Positions 35,894-47,438 of a DNA stretch of 64,000 bases are shown here, one piece after another; within the stretch, counting starts at the first letter, position 1; each line of letters begins with the position of its first letter. The notes under the pieces are model-generated. The model worked only from the letters and a program-made list of their open reading frames with translations, was not told the origin of the DNA and ran no database searches. The translations under genes and the position numbers were made by a program. Source of the DNA: Carallia brachiata. Its lineage: Eukaryota > Streptophyta > Magnoliopsida > Malpighiales > Rhizophoraceae. The DNA is taken from assembly GCA_021464245.1 (NCBI GenBank), contig JADCRB010000025.1:5211903-5275902 (forward strand). Direction: 5' to 3'.

Positions 35894-36676
35894 CTACCAA
35901 GCCAGGCCCCTAAAATTGTTTTCCATTGATGGCTGCCACGCAGGTGAGTAGTACCCGTACCCCTCCTGCTGCCCCGGCGGGTAGCCATACCCAGCCGACT
36001 GTGGCGGTGGATACGCATAGACCGGTGGAGGTGATGGGGAAGCTGCATATCCAGCATATGGTGATGGTGGTGGATAAGCATAATAACCAGCCCCCAGTTG
36101 TGGCGGCGGAGTCGGACAAAGAAAAGGTCCGCCATAACTTGCTGAATTACAACCACCCATTGGCGGCGGAGAATATGTCATGGTAGGCAACTGCCCCGCA
36201 AGCTTGTCACCTACTTTCTCTTCCTCCGAGATAACAGCACTGTCATCAAACTTATAAGAAAATCTCAACTCACCTTTGCCTCTCCCTGACGGCCTCCTCA
36301 CTTGATAACTAACAAACTGCTTGGAATATTGGCCATTATTTCCCCTACAATTACTATCCAGGAGGAGCTCCCTGATGGGCACGATGACCAGACCGACATC
36401 TCGGTCACGAAGGGCTCGATGACAGCGCAGCTTGAACACGAGGTTCAGGCGGTTTATCCGAGCTGGGGGACCATAGATAGTGAAGGTGATGGGGAAATTC
36501 CAGGTGGGGTTGCGTTTACCTTCTCTGTCAATAGGGGTCTCGGTCCTTTGCTGGGGGTGAAGTGGATCGCCGGAGATGGAAACGACCGCGTAAACTTCCA
36601 TTCTGGAGAGGAGATTGACATGTTTAAGGTCGTTTGCAGAGATGACGTTGATCTCTAAGGTTCTTTGTTGCTCCAT
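35894..36676 (-). CDS. SRC2: SRC2-type C2-domain protein, tail truncated
   Basis: Intronless gene, 260 residues. SRC2 proteins respond to cold and other stresses; they bind Ca2+/lipid through a C2 domain and move from ER toward vacuole or plasma membrane. Residues 1-125 are the C2 domain (MEQQRTLEINVISANDLKHV, VYAVVSISGD, NPTWNFPITFTI, RDVGLVIVPIRELL), then FVSYQVRRPSGRGKGELRFSY. Residues 165-250 are Pro/Tyr/Gly-rich repeats (YAYPPPSPYAGYA, GYGYPPGQQEGYGYY). The family normally ends in a glycine-zipper hydrophobic tail with GDLVSDA; here the frame ends early with ENNFRGLAW. The soluble part is intact, so a tail-less protein could be made. The paralogue at 43519-44353, same strand, is 6.8 kb away. 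Confidence 0.92.
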   Translation of the reverse strand: MEQQRTLEINVISANDLKHVNLLSRMEVYAVVSISGDPLHPQQRTETPIDREGKRNPTWNFPITFTIYGPPARINRLNLVFKLRCHRALRDRDVGLVIVPIRELLLDSNCRGNNGQYSKQFVSYQVRRPSGRGKGELRFSYKFDDSAVISEEEKVGDKLAGQLPTMTYSPPPMGGCNSASYGGPFLCPTPPPQLGAGYYAYPPPSPYAGYAASPSPPPVYAYPPPQSAGYGYPPGQQEGYGYYSPAWQPSMENNFRGLAW

Positions 36677-38044
36677 ATTATACCAGAGCCCGAGCCACTG
36701 CTACGGAGGGACGGAGAGGGATACAGAGCGAGATTGACCACCGCAGACTTTAATTACGTTTGAGTTCATTGTTAAATATTTGATCAGACTCAAATTACGT
36801 TTGAGTTCATTGTTAAAACAAACTATGAAAGTCTCAGCGTCAACGCTCATCGTGCCGGCTGCTGACTGGCGACCGTGATGACTGGTTAATTGCCATCAAT
36901 TCTTCATGTTCACCGCACAGGACCCGAGCGCATGACTTCTCGAATAATAATTGTTCTAGAGACCTTCTTTTTTTTTTTTTTTAAACAGCAAAAAAAGATA
37001 GCCAATCATTTAGTTCTAGAGACCAACCATGTACCATAGATTTAGATTTTTTTGACATAAGGCAGCCAAAATTAAGTGGTCTGTGGGCCTTAAAACATAA
37101 ATAAAAATAAATAATCATTTTTTAAAATTTTGAGTTTATCGACAAGAAATATATAAACAACAAAAACAGTACAATATGCTATTACCAACGGAGATAAAAT
37201 TCACTTTTTTGCTAGTTAATTTGTTGTACAATGTTTGTTGTGGATTATATCATCACTATTGCAAAAGAGTGGCCTTACACATTCTGGATATTTTGTTTCC
37301 GAAAATATTTGGACGAAATTAGAATTTTTATTTTTGAAACGGTGACTGATATTTTTGAAATATAAAAATAACAAGTGTTTCAAAAATATCAGTATTAATT
37401 TTAAAAATAACAATTATCATTTCAATCAAGATAAAAATTACCAAGACATAATCTTTTATTCATTACAAAATTAACCATTTTCTATGGAATCTTCGAAATT
37501 TCAATATATATATATATATATACATGTGAGTCCCACGTACCATATCACCTGTGACTCCCTTTTATCCAAAATCTCTACGTCACAAATTTTTTTTCAGTTT
37601 GCTTTATTTATTTAGTGTTTACTAATCTTACTTATATTTAAAATTAAGTTATTTTAATTAATATTTTAAATGAGTCAAATTAAAATTATTTTTTAAATAA
37701 AATAGAATCTAATTGAAATAAAAAATATTGAAATAAATTTATATAATGTAATATATGTGTTATGCTAACAAAAATAAGGAATAAAACTACCGAAAATCTT
37801 CTGTAAAAGGTCTTTCTTTCTTGGTCTACATAGAACCGTAATGGACATAAATGGACACATGAAGAAAAATAAGAGTGGGCGTTGGTGGAGCTTAAACGTT
37901 TTTCTTTCTTTGTTTATTTTGAGTTTGAACTTTTCTTCAATTTATGCGTCGGTCCCACGTTGACTTTAATTACTTCACAGACGAACAATCAATGCATGGG
38001 AGAAAAAATAAGAGCAACATACGAGGAGGACAAAAAAAAAAAAC

Positions 38045-38193
38045 GATAAAGTAAAATTAATTAATTGAATTGTATTAATAAATTATTATTTGTAATAAAT
38101 AATTAATAAAATTAATACATAATTTTTATTAATTTTATGTTATAAATTATAATCATTTAATTGTATAATTCAATTGATCGATCTTATTATATA
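38045..38193. mobile_element. Palindromic MITE-like element, relative of 43320-43471
   Basis: The left arm ATTAATTGAATTGTATTAAT, then AAATTATTATTTGTAA, mirrors the right arm, whose reverse complement includes ATCGATCAATTGAATTATAC then AATTAAATGATTATAA. The same sequence blocks occur in the better preserved element at 43320-43471. Confidence 0.55.
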
Positions 38194-38598
38194 TCGATCT
38201 TGCCAATTTTTTTGATTAATTTTCTCGATCCATGTAATTGGACAAAAGAAAAACATAAATCAAAATGAATTGGCTAGTTTAAATGTAATAGATCCATGTA
38301 ATTTTTCCGATCCATATAGTCGTTTGGATCCATGTATAAATGTAATAGTTTTCGCTAGTTTAAAATATAAAATAAAAGAGGGTCATCCCTTGTAACTGCC
38401 ATTGCCAACGCTGCTTTTCTCGTTATATTTCTTTGATAAAGGTGGCTAGTACTTGGTTGGGAAAATTCTCGATGAGGTTGTCTTGTTGCCTGTGAACTGG
38501 AGACATTGTTGTCACTATAGATATAATACGAGATCATCCTGGTAAGTTGCTAAAAAAGACTCCACATCGATTTGGTTTTTAAAAAAGGGCTCCATTAC

Positions 38599-38808
38599 AT
38601 GGCCAAACAGATTTTTCCTACTGTGTTCACACGAATTTTTTTTGTGCAACCAGAAGTATTTTTTGTGCAACTAAGAGCAGAAAATGTGCAACAAAAAAAT
38701 AGTAATATTTTTTGTATCACTTTTTATCATTGTGGTTGCACAAAATACCCTTATAGTTGCACAAAAAAAATTACGTGTGGAGATAATAAAAAAAATTTGT
38801 TTGGCCAT
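38599..38808. mobile_element. Foldback MITE, GTGCAAC family, best copy
   Basis: The left end ATGGCCAAACAGATTTTT is inverted at the right end as ATGGCCAAACAAATTTTT. The arms stay similar for about 70 bp (ACGAATTTTTTTTGTGCAAC on the left, ACGTAATTTTTTTTGTGCAA inverted from the right). The motif TTTTTTGTGCAAC recurs. The 210-bp element has relatives at 40599-40785 and 60431-60638. An open frame crosses it but has no protein features. Confidence 0.75.
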
Positions 38809-40598
38809 AAACATTTTCCCTTTAAAAAATTTCAGTTTGACAAATGATTCTGACAGACCTCTCCAGAGTCCGGACCCAAGTTGTTTTTTTTTTTTTAGAG
38901 TTTATCATTTTATAATTTGTATCTATGAAAACACTTAAATCTAAAGTTAACATATCTAAAGATATTCACATTCACTTAGAATTCATAAAATTATGTTTAT
39001 GTACGCAAAAATATATAAAACGTATACAGAAATTATGAAAATATTAAATGACATTAACCAAATATTATATAATTATAATTGTTGCTTTCGTTCTCGTCGA
39101 GAGGACTCATCATGAATTCATGATTCTCTCTTTACAAAACGTGAATCCATGAAAACAAATGTAGAAAATCAAAGAAAGAGCCAGACAAGTAGGTAGAGGA
39201 GCAATGAAAAAAGCAGTTTAGAAGTTAGAACCCGTGGGATTTAGGTTTTTTTTTTCTCTTTTTTTTTTTAATGTCAATATACAAAAATATTATCAACTTT
39301 ACTTAAAATAACATATTTAACATCAACTTTAAAAAGTAATAAATCTAGTACCAATTTTGTCTAAAGTAATAAATTTAACACGTAATAATTTTATATGAAC
39401 AAAATCTGTCAGTTTCAATAACAGATTTATATAAATATATCTGTTTCGATGACATAATAATCATATAAATTAACGTCACATGATCAAAGCAGATAAATTC
39501 AGTTCAAAAAAATTTATAACGTGTTAGATTTGTTACTTTAGATAAAATTAGTATTAAAAATTTGTTACTTAAATAAAATTGATAATATTTTTATATATTA
39601 ACTATTATTTTTTCTTTTTTTCTTTTTTTGTTGGTTTAGGCAGCCTCTTAGGCTTTTGTTAACCGGCAAACAAACCAGAGAGAAGAGATTGAACATCGTA
39701 GGTGCTGGAGATGGCTGCCCCATTGGTAATGGGCTTAGAAATACAGGCCCAATCTGGTTGTCATGGTCTCCGGATGGCGCCAATCGGTTAGTCAAATGTA
39801 GCGGTGGTTGGGTGGCCATCTGGCGAAAGTCAAGCGTAATGCGGAGGTTGGAATTTCAATCTTTAAAATAATGTAGAAAAGTTAACACCTTCCATACAGA
39901 CCGAAAAGAAAAAAAAAGTAGAAAAGTAATATGACTTTTAAGTTTTAACTCTTTCCTTAAACAAAAAAATATTGTACAAAATAGAAACCAACAAGAAAAA
40001 TATTAAGATATTTTTTTTTCTAAATAAGGAAGCTAATATCTTATGTTTTTACTATTTATTTTTTTTAGATCCTAATATCTAAAAATCATATTGAACTCTG
40101 ACTAATTTAATTCAAATATCTATCAAATTTTTTATCAAATTTTTTTATTAAAGAGCTTTCTCAGCACTATTTTCACCACATTTCTCACATCTCATATTTT
40201 TACTATAATTAAATATGACACTTTCTTACACTATTTTAATTTTATATTTGAGTTTTGTTGCCTCAATTTTTATTTCTTAACCTTCCAACTTTCCTTCTAT
40301 GAAAAGATGATTATTTCTCAATTTTTATTTCTTAACCTTCAATTTTTATTTCATTCTACCAAAATTATAATGAGAAGATGATTATTATCAATTTTATTAA
40401 TTAAAAATATGATGAGAAATTAACTCCCACCACACTTTTTTTTTCCTTTCCGTTTATTATATTCTAGTAATCACAAGTCTTGTTAATTTAATCAAAATTT
40501 GATTTTTACTAGATTCTTCTCATTTTCTCTTGTATGACTTTGACCCTCCTCTATATATATATATATATATGTGTATATATGTCTCATTACATAGGCTG

Positions 40599-40785
40599 AT
40601 ATGTCATGCGCGCTGAGCAGACGCGAATTTTATGCAACTACAAATGTATTTTATACAACTGTAACTAAAAAATATGCAGTAAAAAAAAACAGTAATATTT
40701 TTTTGTCTCATTTTTATCGTTCTGATTGAACAAAATATAATCATAGTTGCACAAAAATTACGTATGTATACAAACATATGACACT
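40599..40785. mobile_element. Foldback MITE, GTGCAAC family, diverged copy
   Basis: The arms are GCGAATTTTATGCAACTAC then TATTTTATACAACTG on the left. Inverted from the right they are ACGTAATTTTTGTGCAACTA then ATATTTTGTTCAAT. The core (CAGTAATATTTTTTTGT...TTTTTATCGTT) matches the centre of 38599-38808 (TAGTAATATTTTTTGTAT...TTTTTATCATT). The outermost ends are eroded. Confidence 0.6.
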
Positions 40786-42274
40786 TACGTCTGTCCAACA
40801 ACTTTTTTACTATAATATATATAATATATATAGATATATATATATATATATATATATATACAGCAATAATTTCATGAACTGAAAAAGTTCCAACAGCCTC
40901 ATTTGACTGTTCCCTACCATATAGAGAAGGAGAAACAGTTTTTTTCCCACAAAATCATCTGATAGAAATTGGCTTCTGTTTATATGTCTTTTTAATGCAA
41001 GAGAGCAACTATAGGGAAACATTTTTTATTAATTTATATACAATTATTTGAAAAAAAAAAAGCATACAAACTGAGTTTTATGATTGAAAATAGAGAATTT
41101 CACACTATTTAATTTATTATGTCCGTCAGCATTCGAGATTTTTAGTGTCTCAGCTCGCTCTCATTCGATTTTATAGCTCCCGCACTCCAGATGCAGAATC
41201 CTCGTGATTTTTGTGCTTCCCCAATTCGAAACTCCGATTCTAGACCTGTCCAAATGGCTACAAACAAGAGAATAAAGAATCGAATAATTTTGCCTCTAGC
41301 CAACGTTAATTATACTTTTGTCACTTTGCTGTGCACGACGGAAAAATTATTCTAAAAATAGGCAAGGCATCGGCAGTAATAGATAATTTGTGGAGACGAT
41401 GAAATTAACAGGTTTTCATCAGGGCTGAATGCCATTTCTTGAACTCAATTGCAATTCCAGAAAGTATAAATCTGGAAACAGATATGACTTGCTGTAAATT
41501 GTCAATAATAGTTTTCCTAAAAAAATAAAAATAAAAAATCTTGGGCTTCCGGTTTGCCGATTGCAACGCGCATGCTCTTCTACAACAATGTTCCGTGTTT
41601 TTTTATTTCATTTTTGTTTCTGTGTTACATCAAAAAATTAAATAATATTCTTCAGGAAATACTCGTTTAGACTTTTATTACTCTTAAAATCTTTGTTTTA
41701 ATACAGAGAATGTGTGAGATTTATAGGAAAAATAAATAAATAAACAAACAGCTACCTAACTGTTGGGATTTTTCACGATGGACCCCAACAATAACCAATC
41801 TCGTTCTAGCTACATCCGCCTCTAAGTCGGTTTGTTCGGTTTGTTGAAGAAGGAAGAAGTTGTACGTCACATTCGTGTTATTTTTGACCTTGTCCTAACA
41901 TTTAATAGTGGCAATCTGTGATTGGCAATCAATAAATTTTGCCAAATTCAAAATAATATAGTAAAAAAAAAAGAGGTTGGAGGCAAGGCAACCGATTACA
42001 AAACCGTTTCCGGGGAAACAGACTTTTCGTCATGGTTCTTCATTTTTCTAACCATTAGGTATAGTTGAATGACCACCATATTTAAAATTTGGATTGAAAT
42101 TTTAGATTCTTCGCTTATAATAATATTCTTCTCTGAAATAGAAAACTAAGTCCTTTTTTTATTTTATTTTATTTGGAAGGTTACTTACAAGCGTTGATCT
42201 TGGACGTATTATAGAATTCCCATACAGATCAAAAAATTGATGGAGGGATGTCGATTCCCCTGTATCAATCTAGA

Positions 42275-42545
42275 GTATGTTTGTTTCTATAAAATATTTT
42301 ATAAAAAAAATTTACAAATTTTTCAGGGTTTGTTTTACGAAATATTTTATTAGGTAAAAATTAAAGAAAATTTTCAGATTTTCAGGTAAAATAATTTCTC
42401 CTTTTACAGAACTGAAGTTATTTTTAGGGAAAATACAAACTATACTATAAGTAAGTGACAAAGGAAAATCATTATTTTTACTGTAAATATTTTTTCCTAT
42501 AAATATTTTATAAATATAACTTATTTTATAACAAACAAACCGATT
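42275..42545. mobile_element. MITE-like foldback element, copy 2 of the family at 1614-1910
   Basis: The ends are GTTTGTTTCTATAAAATATT and, inverted from the right, GTTTGTTTGTTATAAAATAA. The interior shares AAATAATTT, TGAAGTTATTTTT, GAAAATACAAA, and TATAAATATTTTATAAA in the same order and orientation as 1614-1910. Confidence 0.65.
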
Positions 42546-43319
42546 TCTAATTTCAATTTGACTTTCTCGATGGTAACATGTTATTGCTTGGATGGTTAAT
42601 TTATCAATCCAATCGGTTCCATAGAAATATTTAGCAATTCTGAATAAATCTCTAACAACATAGAAAGCCCAATATAAAGCCAATATAAAAAGCAAACAAG
42701 TACACGTAATCCCCCCAAATCATAGCTCTTGAATTTTTCACCAGGTAACGTCGTCCTTAGATACAGTCATCGGCCAGATATGAACTAATTCAAACATTTA
42801 GAAGGAAAAAAAAAAAAAAAGAACAATAATGTTATCTACGTCTTAATTTCCTGATTTTTCCCAACTGTCCTAATATGGAAAACAATTTTCACAATTTTAG
42901 CAGGGGAACTCTACTGATCAAGACAATAGATTCTAGAGACGGATTTTTTTAGTGTTTAACTTAGGAAAGTTGAGAGATTCAGTCGCAATTGATATTGAAG
43001 TATGCTGGGTTAAATGTGCTGCGAATACAATCTTCTGATATCCCGACAAAAAAACAAAGAAAGGATGCTATGAATCACAAGAACTTGCAATATCCCAATT
43101 AATTAAACAGTAACGATATGCCCAACAACAAAGCGGCCCACAAAGTGACCAGATTTCTGGGCAGTACAAAAGTAAAACATTCACTCATATATATCCACTC
43201 TAGCACATTCTTTGAGATCAGAAAAAACAGACACAGACATTAAAGAAAGCCAAAAACATACAGGGATAGGGGAAAAATTAGATAAAAAAGAGTTATAGTA
43301 TTTTGTAAAAAAAAAAAAG

Positions 43320-43471
43320 TTATAGTATAATTATCGATCGATTGAATTATACAATTAAATTATTATTATTTATAATAAAAAATTAATAATATTAACTTAT
43401 TTTTTATCAATTTTTTTATTAAAAATAATAATAATTTAGTTGTACAATTAAATCGATCAATTATACTATAA
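43320..43471. mobile_element. Palindromic MITE-like element with ATCGATC arms
   Basis: The left arm TTATAGTATAATTATCGATC, GATTGAATTATACAATTAAA, TTATTATTATTT is matched by the inverted right arm TTATAGTATAATTGATCGAT, TTAATTGTACAACTAAAT, TATTATTATTTTT. The 152-bp unit is close to a perfect palindrome and lies 48 bp beyond the stop of the second SRC2 copy. Confidence 0.75.
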
Positions 43472-43518
43472 TTTTGTCTAGTTAGATTTCTAAGTTCCTC
43501 TAAAAGCCAAAAAAACGG

Positions 43519-44353
43519 TCAAAATCCACCATCGGCAAAGCCTATGTCAGACACCAAATCTCCAATCAGAAGCCCACCAAGCAATCCTCCGAGCAAGCCA
43601 GCTCCCAATCCCATGCCAAGCTTGTTCTTCTCCGTTCGCTGCTGCACTGGTGGGTAGTACCCATATCCTCCCTGCTGCCCTGCCGGGTATCCATAACCAG
43701 GTGGCGGTGGTGGCGGATATGCATAACCAGGTGGAGGTGGCGGGGGAACGTATCCTGAAGCATATGACGGCGGATAAGCAAATCCTGCCACTGGTTCTGG
43801 TGGTGCAGCAGGCTGATTATAATAAGGACCAGGTCCGCCATAAGCTGCTGAACTAGAACCAACCATTGATGGAGGATATGCCATGACAGTTTGGCCTGGC
43901 TTGTCACCTACTTGCTGTGCTTCTGGGACAAATTTGTCACCAAATCTATAAGAAAAGCTCAACTCACCTTGGGCTCTCCCTGAGGGTCTCCTAACTTGAT
44001 AACTAACAAACTGCATGGATTTTCCGTCTCCCAAACAATCCAGGAGCTCCTTGATGGGCACGATGACCTGACCAACTTGTTTATCGCCGAGAGGCCTATC
44101 ACAGCAGAGATTGAAGACGAGGTTCAGGCGGTTCTGGTGAGCCAGGGCCTCATCGACAGTGAACTTGATGGGAAAATTCCAGGTGGGGTTTGAGCCATCT
44201 TCTCGATCAACAGGCGTCTTGGTCTTTTGCTCTAGATGACGTGGATCGCCTGAAATTGAAAACAACAGCATACACATCCATTTTGGAGAAGAGATTGACA
44301 TTTTTGAGGTCCTTTGCTGAGACGACGTTGACCTCTAAGGTCCTTTGCTCCAT
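43519..44353 (-). pseudogene. SRC2: SRC2-type C2-domain gene with one extra base in the C2 domain
   Basis: Second SRC2 copy. From ATG 44353 to the TGA ending at 43519 is 835 nt, that is 278 codons plus one base. The first frame reads MEQRTLEVNVVSAKDLKNVN, MDVYAVV, then goes wrong; the second frame continues SISGDPRHLEQKTKTPVDRE, NPTWNFPIKFTVDEAL, VGQVIVPIKELL, the Pro/Tyr/Gly repeats (PPPPPPGYAYPPPPPPGYGY), and an intact glycine-zipper tail (GMGLGAGLLGGLLGGLLIGD). The break is in a T run of the coding strand (44259-44262), where the paralogue at 35894-36676 has one base fewer. With the base the product stops after about 35 residues. Everything else, including the TATA box, looks healthy, so a sequencing or assembly error is a real alternative. 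Confidence 0.85.
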
Positions 44354-44411
44354 ATTGTCACCACAGCTGCTACGAAGAAAGAGAGATGGAGGGGTTGGAG
44401 AGAAAGAAAAG

Positions 44412-44418
44412 TTATATA
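44412..44418 (-). promoter_or_regulatory. TATA box of the second SRC2-type gene
   Basis: The minus strand reads CTATATAAC, about 60 bp before the ATG at 44353. That would give a very short leader of about 30 nt. Confidence 0.55.
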
Positions 44419-45872
44419 GAAGACTTGTCAATAATCATATTCGTGATGTGGTGAATTTTCCGTGCAAAAACAAGACTCAGGCCAGCTCTCACGGGTGATG
44501 ACTGGTGGATGTGATGACTGGTGAATGAGATGACTTCTATGGGACAACAAAATTCCAACCATCAATTGCATCATACGTTTTGATGCTGCCAATTGTTTTG
44601 ATGTTCGTCAAATAAACTTTGGAAATTCCTCCATCCAAGTTTGTTTACAGGCCTTGATTTTCTTTATTAGAGTTTCTTTTCAATTTGAACTAGAAGAACC
44701 TTTGTTTAACTACAAGTGAATTAGAGTTCATTAATGTTTTAAGGTTTTTTTTTTTTCCAATTCCCCGTTGACCTTATGAATTGGAAACTGTGAATTGATA
44801 GATGAACTATTTGTTTGGGCGAATTTTTATTTTGATTTTTTTTTATTAAGATAAGTATAAATTATTTATAATTTTATACTATAAAATAAGTGAGATTTAT
44901 TTAAATAAAAAAATTAAAAATAATATTTAAATGATATTAAATTACGAATTAATTTTATTAAAAAAAAGTGAAATTAACAAATACCCTTACCTAATCATAA
45001 TACAACCAGTTCCGAGTGCTCGGCGCTAATTAACTAAAAAAAAAATAAAAGAATTGGGTAGGTGCATTCGGTGGCTTCAAGGTTGTTTTTCGTTTTCCAC
45101 CAAAATATTTGGTAAATCAGTGGTTTGCAGATACAGTAAAAGAAATTATTTAAATTCTAAGATATAATTAAAGTGGTTGACTTGAAAGTAATTAAATTAG
45201 AGACGATTTATAAATTTTAGTCATTATCTCACTTCTCTCTCTTATGTGGTAGTCTTATTACTCCTATCCAATGCCATAAAAAAAAAAAAAAAAATAGTCT
45301 TACCGTGAATGCCTTTCTTGTTGAAGTCTTGACCACGTTTTTTCGTTTGTCTGAGGACAAAGAAATGAAAATTAGCATTGGCGCGTGAAAATATATTCGA
45401 GTTATGAAAAGTCTACTATGTATTTTTAATTAGATTTCTTCTAATAAATTTAGCGAAAGAAGACTAAAAAAATCATTAGTTCAATGTCATACCTTACTTT
45501 TCTTTTTTTCTTTTTCACTTTTTGTCCTAAATGCCACATTACACTCTCGCGGTTCAGTTAATCACCTCTGTACTGATGTTCCGATGTTGTTTATACCCAC
45601 GATCTAATTTGATTATTAATATCTAAATCAATATTTTGTTGCCAAAAAATAAAACCTAATGCCACATTATTTAATGAAAAATCACAATACGATTCAGGAA
45701 AAAAAAATCTTCTGGTATGTCCACCAAGAGACCCATTAAAAAAAGTGAGTTGAAGTAATTTTGTCGTGTAAATCAAACTTAAAAAAAAAAAGTCACATAA
45801 ATCTCACAGAATGCAGTGTCGCGTCCTTATTTTGCTAATTAAAATTTAAAATACCTAACATAAATATTTGGT

Positions 45873-45915
<43 letters not shown>

Positions 45916-47438
45916 CCAAATACCAGCCCCCAAGCATAGATGTTCAATTTGGTGAAGAGTCATCAGTCATCAGATCCATCGCTGGCCGATGGTCACCTGG
46001 CCGACCGGTCATTGGTCGTTCAAGCTGGAAGTGAACTGGCCAATTGCGCACCATACATCCATGACAACTCTACTCTGTGCATCCAGAAAAATTTCTATTT
46101 CTAGACGTGGGGAAGTGAATGAACGAATATATTATGGAGAATTAGATTAGAGAAATGATAGCCAAACACACAAAGAGGGTACAGGAAGTAATGAGTAGAG
46201 AAAAAGCGTAACATAAATAAAGTTGATAAATAATAGACTTAAATTATATTTATATAAACTTAAGATAAAAGAAACAAAAATAAAATATCCATTCAATCCC
46301 CTGCACTCATTGGAAAATTAGCAAAGTATTAAGTCTACTCAAAATATTAAGTCTACTCAAAATATCTTCAAATTAAATAAGTATCATCATATAAATAAAA
46401 TAAAAAAACAGAGCTGAATCTTCCCTCAATTTCGATAACATACAAATAGATATAGATGATTTCTCTAATATTCTTATTTTGTCACTCTCACCTTTTTTTC
46501 TTTCCTTTCTCTCCTTTCATAGCTGTAAGTATTTAATATTAATTTAGTGGTTAGTTTATAGTCTCTCTTAATATTCGAATAAAATTAAAATTTCAAAAAG
46601 AAAATCTTAGTCAACTAGAGTTGTATCCAACTAATTAATAATTATTAAAAATTTTGTAGAATAAAATAAATATAAAAAATATTGAAATTTTATTATATTA
46701 TTATTTCTAAACTTTTATGAAATTAAAATTGAAATTCTATAAAAATTAATAAATGTAGTTTTCTTAAAATATTCTCACATTATTTATAACAACAATTATA
46801 GTTAGAATTTCAATTTACCATAACGTATTAAGTCAATTCATATTAACAATTATTCACATACGTTTAAAACTTAACATAATTTAAAAAAAGAAAACTTCTG
46901 AAAATAGAAAAAACTCCTAAATTCCTTATAAAATATTGTTTTTTTAAAAAAATTTAAAAATAATAATATTCAAAATTTAATTTTTCTCTTTTAAATAAAA
47001 CACAAACAAGAACAATACAATTTTTTTGTAAATAGGATAAACGCAAACATTGTGCAGCCTAATAATATTTATATTTATGGTGATAATTTAATGATCCGAG
47101 AACAATCCCTTTGGTGAAAAGAAAAAAAAAAAAAAAAAACCAAGTCCTCTGTTTCTATCCACCAAAAATATGTGTCCGAGAAGAGAAGAAAGTAAAAGAA
47201 AAGAATCCACTACGTTGCCTTTGCAATTGTCGACGATTCTTTTTCAGCTGTCTCCTCCTCCTCCGCCGCCGTCTGCTCCGCCTCTTTTCAGGGTGCCCGC
47301 CACCCTCCTCCCTCTCTCCATCTCTCATTACATTTCACAAGCTTTTTGTATAACGTCACATCTCCGGAGCGGTTTCCGGTAAGTTTCTTCCAGGTTGGCG
47401 GGCGGAGTAGCTGACGTGGCGTGAAGGACAGGGGAAGG
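44419..47438. other. Spacer and thiamine diphosphate carrier promoter
   Basis: Non-coding and AT-rich up to about 47100, with a TA microsatellite at 45876-45913. From 47150 to 47438 the sequence turns pyrimidine- and GC-rich (CTCCTCCTCCGCCGCC), as expected for the carrier's promoter and leader. No TATA box is obvious. Confidence 0.55.
45876..45913. repeat. (TA)19 microsatellite
   Basis: An uninterrupted TA run of 38 nt, the longest in the window. Confidence 0.95.

Larger units (their letters stand above)
36677..43518. other. Spacer between the two SRC2 copies, rich in MITEs
   Basis: No gene supported. It contains four foldback elements (38045-38193, 38599-38808, 40599-40785, 42275-42545) and most of the way up to a fifth (43320-43471), plus TA microsatellites at about 37506-37521, 40551-40571 and 40834-40861. 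Open frames such as 38572-38847 lie inside these elements. Confidence 0.6.

Noticed and set aside
35926..36658. Forward-strand open frames opposite the left SRC2 gene.
   Set aside because: They are antisense shadows of a GC-biased coding region and have no family features.
38572..38847. A 91-codon Cys/Phe-rich forward frame.
   Set aside because: It lies inside a foldback element and its codons come from the repeated GTGCAAC arms.
44240..44290. A micro-intron as explanation of the SRC2 right-copy frame break.
   Set aside because: Any GT-AG pair there is about 20-25 nt apart, and SRC2 genes, including the left copy, have no intron at this point.
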